64,000 nt of DNA. It comes from Piscicola geometra (taxonomy: Eukaryota; Annelida; Clitellata; Hirudinida; Piscicolidae). Each line of letters begins with the position of its first letter. Positions within the stretch are counted from its first letter, which is position 1. The stretch is taken from assembly GCA_943735955.1 (NCBI GenBank), contig OX030962.1:3254739-3318738 (forward strand), written 5' to 3'. The notes beneath the pieces are model-generated. The model ran no database searches and was not told the DNA's origin. It worked only from the letters and a program-made list of their open reading frames with translations. Positions 56,640-64,000 of this stretch are shown here, piece after piece. The position numbers and the translations under genes are program-made.

Positions 56640-59367
56640 ACAGAGTGTTTGTGTGTGTTGGACGTTCGAAAGCTGAATTATAGTGTACATGAAGAGTATG
56701 CGATAGAAAGAACAGACGCGCAAAAGAAATAGGCAGGTGTTGTTGCTCTGTAGTGTTGTTATTTAAAGGTTCTGTTGTTGTTTGTAGGTGCTGGCTCTAT
56801 ATGAACCTCCTTAAACAAGGTGTTTGAAGACACGACCACTCTCTACCGCCACAGCGCCTCCCCATCACGTGACATCGCCAGAGCCTCATTTGCATACATG
56901 CATGTCACTCACTCCGCAAGCATAGAAACCAGATACGATTGGAATGGCGTCAACCTACCAAGGTTTAGAGCCTCTAATCTGAATGACCTCAGCTAGTTAA
57001 TAACTCCTGTGAAAGACAGCTTGGTGAAGTAGGCCTGTGAACTTGCAGTGAGTCATAGTCACTCCGCTTTCATCAAAGTATAAACTTAATATAAATATAA
57101 ATTTATTTATTCAAAATAGCTAAATAATTCAATTAAAATACAATTAAAAGTTATATTAGTGATATTAATTTTGATATTATCAAAAATAGTATTTATATTC
57201 GTTTCATATATTCATAAAGTAAGCGAAATCCGCCTTATCTAATTCAATGTTTTGACAGATGTACTTTATCTTCGCATAAATTTATGAAATGATCAAACCT
57301 ATAAAGGATTGTGCCCAATGTCTTGAAAATCAAGCACGCATCTACATAAATATCGGCGATTATAGGTTAAAATAAGTTAAAACAATAAAAGTTTCATTTC
57401 AACCTTGAATAACCTTACGTAAATGAAACGTATAAAAAGTATACGTGTACTAAATACACTATTTGATTTTTAAATACTTTATTTTAAAGCAGACAACAAA
57501 TAAAATGTTCGCCATCTGCCTTTTTTACTTCTTAAATGCTATTGCACTCACGGATTAACTCCCTTTATTGTCGATACCAATTTTCCTGGTTCCCATTTCT
57601 AGAGAATTATTGAGAAGAAAATATCCCTAGAATCGTTATAGCATCAGCATCATCAGCAGCAACAGCATTATCAAAATTAATAGCTGAAGCCTAATCTGTT
57701 GAACAGTCTGCATTTTCAGGAAATGTCTAATGATGACATTTCTGTTGCTTAATCAAGTGTTGAGGGGTGAATGTGTTACGGGCTGAACTAACTAATTGTT
57801 TGACACTTGGTTTTAGAACTTATGTGCCTAAAAGTGTATTGGACGCATATGGTGCAATGCTACAACATAAGCATAAAAGAGTGCCAAATGTTTGTGAGTA
57901 GTAAATCAAAGTGAAAGACTAATGCTAGACAAGACAGACATTCTCTGAATGATAGAAGAACAAGAAATGCTGTTGTGGCGTATTATTTGTGATGTCTTAC
58001 TACAAGATGCAGTCTAATCTTGACTATTTTCTCAATTCTTTTCTTGTGACTTTCAAAAAGCTAATTCAAGACCCACTATCTCAAAATTACAAGATTATTT
58101 TCGATGTCTTTAATTGCGTGTATAAACTGCACTTTTTGTCTCAAAAATTTAAGTTAAAAGGCTAGTGCGATGTGTTTTGCTGGAGACTTTCACCATAACT
58201 TTAAATACATTTAAGAACAACCTTCCAAAATAATACACAAGAGTCTCTAGGAAAAAAACTATCCTAAAGAAACATAACAACCGCTTATATAGTCATCTTT
58301 ACTAATTTTTTAAACAAAAGAACGCTTTTTTTATATTCAAAAAGAAATTTTAGAAAAAAATTAATACTTTTCTATTATGCCTTGAAACTAAAATTAGAGA
58401 TCATAAGCTCTTTTTTACTTTCAAACACTTAAAAAAGACCAAAGTTTAAAAAATCTTTATCTATAGATGTTATATATACTATGCCACACAATTGATTTCT
58501 CATTTAATTATAAATAAATACATTAAGTAAGTTAATTTAAAAAAAATATATTTGATTTGATTTATACTTCTAATGAGTTATAAACTTAGTAACACAAGTG
58601 CCAAAAGAATCATAAATTTTGAAGACCAAATAAACTTATAAAATCATTATTTTTATGAAATACTCAATCTTTCAATTCTATAGAAGTAATAAGCTTAACA
58701 TTTATGACTGCTTCTAATTAGAGTCCAATTAGATTCTAATTATTAGAAGCAGTCTAAAATTTAGACTCTAAATAGAATTTTTTTAAAAGAAAAATATTCC
58801 CAAAATAGAAAATGACATTGAAGAATGCTTATTTATTATATTTTATACCTAATCATTGATTTAAAAACAAGTTTCTAAAGGCCTAAAAGTTTTCAATTAG
58901 GAACAGACAGGTCATTTAATTTTTATTTCCGCTTTGCTGCGCTAAACTAAGATACTACTTTTAAATAGTCTAAACATATATATTCTTATAATGAAATGAA
59001 ATATCAAAAAAATTCTTACTTTTAGCTCTAGACATCTTGGTTCACAAATTTTTAATAGAGAATTAACAGAGCTTTAATGATACTTTCAACGTAAAAGCTA
59101 TAAGCCTTATAGTATAAGGTCACCCGGCTGAAGGCTTTTAAAAAGAAGAGAGATGTGCTAGCCAGATAATTAAAAATAATATATTTAAAAACTAACTGGC
59201 GCTGAGATTTTAAAGCAAAATTATTATTAATTTGTTTATATTCTTGTTTCTAAAATAATTATCTTCATTTCAATTTCTCCCGCTTAGAGCTTTAGAACTA
59301 TTTAGTGCCACCGAATCGTACTATTAATATTAGTCTATTATAGCGAAGGTATATACCTCTATTCAAG
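56640..59367. other. Upstream region of glycogenin and AT-rich intergenic sequence
   Basis: The first exon and promoter of glycogenin should lie here but were not recognised. A 50-base hairpin (gactgcttctaattag and its complement) is at 58704-58757. No gene. Confidence 0.45.
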
Positions 59368-60180
59368 GGCGCAACCAGCCAAAAATGCTGGGGGGGGGCT
59401 CAACTTTAGTAAAAAAAAAAAATTATTTACCCCAACCGTTGCATTTTGCAACATCAATTTTTATATTTTCTTGCTGTTTTAATACCGAGTTTTTTTCACA
59501 TATTTTTTACAATAAATTTCAAATTTTAATTTTATAAGTTGAATTTTATTTTTTTAATTTTATTATTTATAATCCTTTATTTCCTGTTCACATTTAAAAT
59601 TTCTCAAAACAATCTTTTCTCGCTTAGATAATTTTTCAATTTTTTTATGTTTTTAGTGTTTTTACACAAATTTAGTCCTAATTTCAGGGTGAAAAGATAG
59701 TTAATACTTGAATTAATTTTTTTAATATTCAAAATAACTTTTAAAACGTTTTCAATGCTTTTAAAAATCAATGGTGCGTTTTCGCAACTTTGACGTAATA
59801 TGATTTCATATGATTTTTAATAAGCCTAGTCATTCATTACAACAGTTATTATAAAAATAATAAAACTAATATTTCAATGTTAATGTGTTATGAAATTTAT
59901 ACAATTAAAATTAAAAGTTGAATTTTGTAGATGAATGTGGATTTTTATATTTAGAAAAAAAATTCCAAACCGCAAATGCTTCACACTTGATCTCTATGTT
60001 CTGTGTTGATATATGAAATGTTTTGTGAGATAAAAACCCGATGGCCATCCAGAGAATAATATCATTGTCCTATGGCATATTGAAAAATTGATTACCCCAC
60101 CACCAAAAAAACTCATAGATTTCCGAAAAATTGTGTGACCCTTCGAATAGGTGTAGGGGGGCTACTGCCTCTATTCCACC
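59368..60180. repeat. Old hAT-like dispersed repeat
   Basis: It begins caagggcgcaaccagccaaa with a G run and contains ttttgcaacatcaattttta and catatgatttttaataagcc, also found at 37213-37437. A gtgtaggggggctactgcct segment near 60150 may be its other end. No coding. Confidence 0.5.
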
Positions 60181-60404
60181 AAAATTTCTATTTCATCATG
60201 GCAGCCTCTTAAATCATCCGATAAATTTGTAAATTAAATGGTATTGGATATACCATTTAAAACTTTAACTTCAAATAATCTTAATTAGAATGTTTTTTGT
60301 GTGACTGTTGGTCGTTTCCAGTCTGTTGGGGGTTGGACGCAGAAGAACAAGATAACCGCAGTGAAGCAGGTGAGCTGTAACAGAAAATAGGAATCCAGCG
60401 GTTC

Positions 60405-60590
60405 TAGGATTAAAAGTCTTCGGATAACAATTCTTCAGATAAAAAGTCTTCAAGATAAAAAGTCTTCAAGATAAAAAGTCTTCAAGATAAAAAGTCTTCA
60501 GGATATAAATTCTCTGGATAAAAAGTTTTCAGGATAAAAAGTCTTCAGAATAAAAGTCTTCAGGATAAAAAGTCCTCAAGAAAAAAAATT
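60405..60590. repeat. 16-bp minisatellite, AAAGTCTTCAGGATAA type
   Basis: About eleven copies; same unit as the two arms of the 33915-35000 inverted repeat. Confidence 0.9.
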
Positions 60591-61093
60591 TCAAAAAATT
60601 ACTTTTTAAGAAAAAAATACGTGATTAATACGTGATCTTAAAAACTTAAAGAATAAAATTTAATACTTTTAGCCAATTTTTGTTATACTTTTTTCGTTCA
60701 ATCTCGAAATAGCATTTGAATAAATTTGACTTGGCTGTTGTTTTTTCGTCACTTCAACCATACAATTGTTTGCTGATTCTCGATCGTGATTATAAAAAGT
60801 CTTCAAGGAAATAATCTTTAAAACTTGAAGAGCAAAATTTCAGTCTTTAATATAATGTTTACTCTATTTTTTTCTTTCAATCTGGAAATAGCATTTGATT
60901 AAATTTGACTTGGTTGTTGTTGATTCATCACTTGAATCATTAAGTTTTTGGCTGGTTCTCGATCGTGGTTATTTTTTTACGAGATGTTACCTATGTAGCC
61001 TAAAAAATATGCAGAAAAAAATGTATTTAGAAATTGTCCAAACAGTTCAATAAGGACAAAAAAGATGCAGACAATATAGTGGAGGGGATTTTA
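60591..61093. other. AT-rich sequence with an internal duplication
   Basis: 60655-60790 and 60850-60970 are diverged copies of each other (shared gaaatagcatttga and atttgacttgg). No gene. Confidence 0.5.
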
Positions 61094-61170
61094 CAATACA
61101 ATACAATACAACGACGAGTATTATTAACGTGGCGTAAACCCGGACGGGCTTCAAGACCACTTGGTTATGG
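61094..61170 (-). mobile_element. SINE-A tail fragment
   Basis: acgacgagtattattaacg followed by cgggcttcaagaccacttgg matches the 3' part of SINE-A. The tRNA head is missing, so it is 5'-truncated. An (ATACA)n tail precedes it. Confidence 0.65.
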
Positions 61171-61223
61171 AAAATAATATTAATGATAGATGAATAAGTG
61201 GAAAATATAGGACAAGTAAGTTA

Positions 61224-61320
61224 TTGAAATTTAACAATAAAATCATTTATATATATATATACATACATATACATACATACAAACACACACATATATATAC
61301 ATATATATATATTTTAAATA
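61224..61320. repeat. (TA)n/(CATA)n microsatellite
   Basis: Mixed tatata and acatac repeats. Confidence 0.85.
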
Positions 61321-61559
61321 GACAAAATATTTTTTTTTTAAAGATTGAAACTGAAATGATAATAACAATAAATTTAAGAAGAAAAAAAAGTAAATATCTA
61401 TATTATGTTATTATGATTATTTATTATTTATTATTATTATTTATTTTACACTTATTATTGACCATTAGTATAAATATATAAAAAAGAAGAATGAAATTTG
61501 GAAGCAAGAAATTGATTAATGAAAAATGAGCAGTATATTTTTAAATTTTTAAGTTATTG

Positions 61560-64000
61560 TTATCGGTCGAACAAGTACGTTTTCAGGGAACGGCTGAATG
61601 TCGCGGTCGAGCTCGGGGATTTGAGTCTATTGGGAAGACTATTCCAAAGAGTCGGCGCTGCAACAAAAAAGCTTCTTGCACCTGCATACTTGAGTTTGTA
61701 GCTCTGTGGAACTACATCTCTTGACCTAGCAGACCTGAGTCTTTCCCTCTGGGGAAGACTTGCTCTCATGACAATGCTGCTCGACAAATAATCTGGGCAC
61801 TCATTAGACAGACACTTGTGCATTAACAAGATGTTTTTGTATTCAATTCTATTTTCAACACGGAGCCAGTGAAGCTCCTTGAGAACAGGGCTGATGTGAT
61901 CATACTTTCTAGCACCTGTTATGAGCCTAGCTGTGGTGTTGATTATAGACTGAATTTTCTGCAGCTGCGTCATTGGCGACCCAGTAAGAATGATATTGCC
62001 ATAGTCAATTCGACTGAGAACCAAAGCAGAAGCCAATGTTCTCAGTGAGTCCTTGGTCAATAACCATCTTATGGATCGTATTTGGCGTAATGAAGCAAAG
62101 CAGGTTTGAGTCATCTTGTTAATGTGTGTCGTCATGGTGAGGTCTTTGTCGAGATAAACTCCTAGGTTTCTGACACTATCGGAAGGAATTATCTCGTTCT
62201 GACAAATGCGAACTGGATCTTTGGGAGTGTGAGTAGAGTTTCGACGGGATGAGAGCCAGATAACTTCAGTTTTGCTGGAGTTAACTTTCAGTTGATTGGC
62301 ACCCATCCAAGCAGCAATTTCATCAATGCATGATGACACCCTTTCTTGCAGGTCAGCCTGATGACCTTTAATGCAGTGACCGTAAATCTGGGTGTCATCA
62401 GCGTACTGATGAAAAGCGAGCTCATGTCTAGCTGCAATTCTTTCCAAATCTCCAGTGTACAAAGAGAACAGTAAAGGACCAAGGACTGAACCTTGGGGGA
62501 CTCCTACAGCGGAAACCGACATTGTCGATTTTGTCCCACTACAGTGGATGTCAAAACATCTGTCATTTAAGTAGTCCCTAAACCATTCTAACGCAAAGTC
62601 AGAGAAACCATAAGAGGTGTGCAGTCTTCGGAGCAGTGTTGCGTGATCTACCAGATCGAAAGCTGCCGATAGATCAAGCAAAACTAACAATGTAAGCTTA
62701 CCGTCATCTGCTGCCCTAACGATGTCTGAAAAGACTTTGGTTATGGCAGTTTCTGTCGAATGATGACGACGGTAGGCTGACTGCAAGGGAGGGAAAAGAT
62801 GAAATTCTGCGAGGTAGTTGACTACTCTGTGGAGAACTAATCTTTCCATGAGTTTGGACAACACCCTCAAGTTTGAAATAGGCCTGTACGACGAAGTTTC
62901 AGTGAGTTTAAGACTTGGCTTCTTGAGCAGTGGCGTGATGTAGGCCGACTTGAAAGACTACGGAACCCTGCCTGCCGAAAAAGACCTGTTGAATAAGCTC
63001 ACTAAAAAAGGAGCAATTATTCCAGATATCTCCTTCAACAGCCATGTAGGAACCGGGTCATTCGAGCACTGCTTATTCGGAAGCCCTTGAATAGCCCTAA
63101 CTACTTCTTCTTCGTCGACTATGCTGAACCCATTCAAACTGAGCCCGTGCTCGCAGAATGAAAATGTTGGATCATCTTGGGCATTGATTGACCTTCTCGC
63201 CGACGCAACTTTCTCTGTGAGGTGTGCGTGATAGTCATCAGCACTGATGCCTGAGACTGACGACGTCTTACTTCTGCCCGCGATGCTATTGATGAGTTTC
63301 CAGGTGTCAGCTGGCTTCCCTTTGGACTGAGAAAGCTTCAAGTTCCAGAACTGCTCTCGCTTGCGTCTGCACAGACTCTTGTAAACTTTCAACTGCTTGA
63401 CCCAGGCAGTACGTGCTTGCTCATTTTTTGACTTACTGTAGCTTCTCTCAAGACTTCTCTTAAGGCGTTTAGAGGCGCGACACTCATGGTCAAACCAAGG
63501 GTCCGAAGGCCTCTGGTGCACTCTAACAGTATTAAGAGGAATCAACTTATCGAGAATGCTAGTCAAAGTGGAGCTGTAGAGGTCAGCAGCTGAATCTACA
63601 TCAAGGTCAGTGCTAGACGAGAGTGGAGACAATCGAACCTGTTGAGCAAACTCTGTTCTATCCAAGAGTTTCCAGCGTCTACTAGAAGTTTTTTTGTACA
63701 CAGGAGGAGGCTTGGTCAGTTGACACTTTCAGACCAACAGTTTGTGGTCAGAGAAGCCTACCTCAATGCAGTCAACTTCAAGACTCTTTCTCGAGGCAAC
63801 AACATCAAGCCACCCTCCCTGACTATGGGTTGGTTGGTTGACTGATGACTGGAAACCATGAGAGCTCAGGATATTCTGAAACGTCTGAGTATCGTTATCA
63901 CTTGGATTTTCAAGGTGGAAGTTGAAATCTCCCAGGAATAATACTTCTTCACTGTATGTGGCCAAGGTGCTCATGATTTCATTGAAATCCTTGAAGAACA
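61560..64000 (-). mobile_element. CR1/L2-like LINE: endonuclease end, linker and full reverse transcriptase, with two stops
   Basis: On the minus strand from the right edge: endonuclease C-terminus (LFLGDFNFHLENPSDND, then PTHSQGGWLDVVASR and GFSDHKLLV) followed by a stop near 63727. Next a linker (63701-62958) with SDPWFDHECRASKRLKRSLE, ending in a TAG at 62958. Then the RT, whose YITPLLKKPSLKLTETSSYR straddles that break, continues without a stop to 61560: SYRPISNLRVLSKLMERLV, HHSTETAI, FDLVDH, GVPQGSVLGPLLFSLYT, YADDTQIYG. The C-terminus is typical (AGARSFFVAAPTLWNSLP, LKTYLFDR). No RNase H. Two in-frame stops make it inactive as it stands. It continues past the window. Confidence 0.88.

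Overview
The window is animal (metazoan) nuclear DNA. It has intron-split genes with GT/AG junctions, AT-rich intergenic sequence, very abundant micro- and minisatellites, hAT transposons with 8-bp target duplications, non-LTR retrotransposons and tRNA-headed SINEs. I cannot name the species. A TACC gene carrying SDP-type repeats would fit a chordate such as a tunicate, but that is a weak inference.

Host genes: (1) an intronless TRIM-NHL protein on the minus strand (6533-8902). (2) A TACC-family (transforming acidic coiled-coil) gene on the plus strand, about 10022-24684. Its giant first exon holds about 7.5 near-identical ~1.05-1.09 kb units with 22 SDP-like motifs, and its later small exons rebuild the diagnostic C-terminal TACC coiled coil. 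(3) A Polycomb-group RING finger (PCGF-like) gene on the plus strand, three exons, 30751-31541. (4) An unidentified two-exon helical 3' gene end on the plus strand, 42939-43681. (5) Convergent with it, a glycogenin gene on the minus strand (56628 down to 43952). Five exons rebuild the GT8 catalytic domain; a >5 kb exon then encodes the glycogen-synthase-binding motif followed by a ~1,650-residue repetitive extension, and a further exon holds a second copy of that motif.

Mobile DNA by region: a LINE fragment (1-1440); a hAT copy with a perfect 8-bp duplication (2513-3628), whose uninterrupted site is preserved at 35427; a second hAT (3648-5370) interrupted by an 875-bp element with palindromic ends (3913-4787); an internally deleted LINE inside a TACC intron (21176-22050); a terminal-inverted-repeat element inside an (ACAT)n tract (22650-24022); a transposon of an unassigned family inserted into a 25-bp satellite (25585-27415); a hAT MITE with perfect duplication (32880-33558); a ZMYM-type hAT interrupted by a LINE end (37438-41817); two SINE families (28556, 36290, 53650-54008, 61094); and a CR1/L2-like LINE with inactivating stops running off the right end (61500-64000).

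The two most remarkable loci are the TACC gene, whose repeat array is kept in frame over ~8 kb, and the glycogenin gene with two synthase-binding motifs and a giant extension. Exon boundaries were read by eye from protein similarity, GT/AG dinucleotides and phase, so they are predictions.
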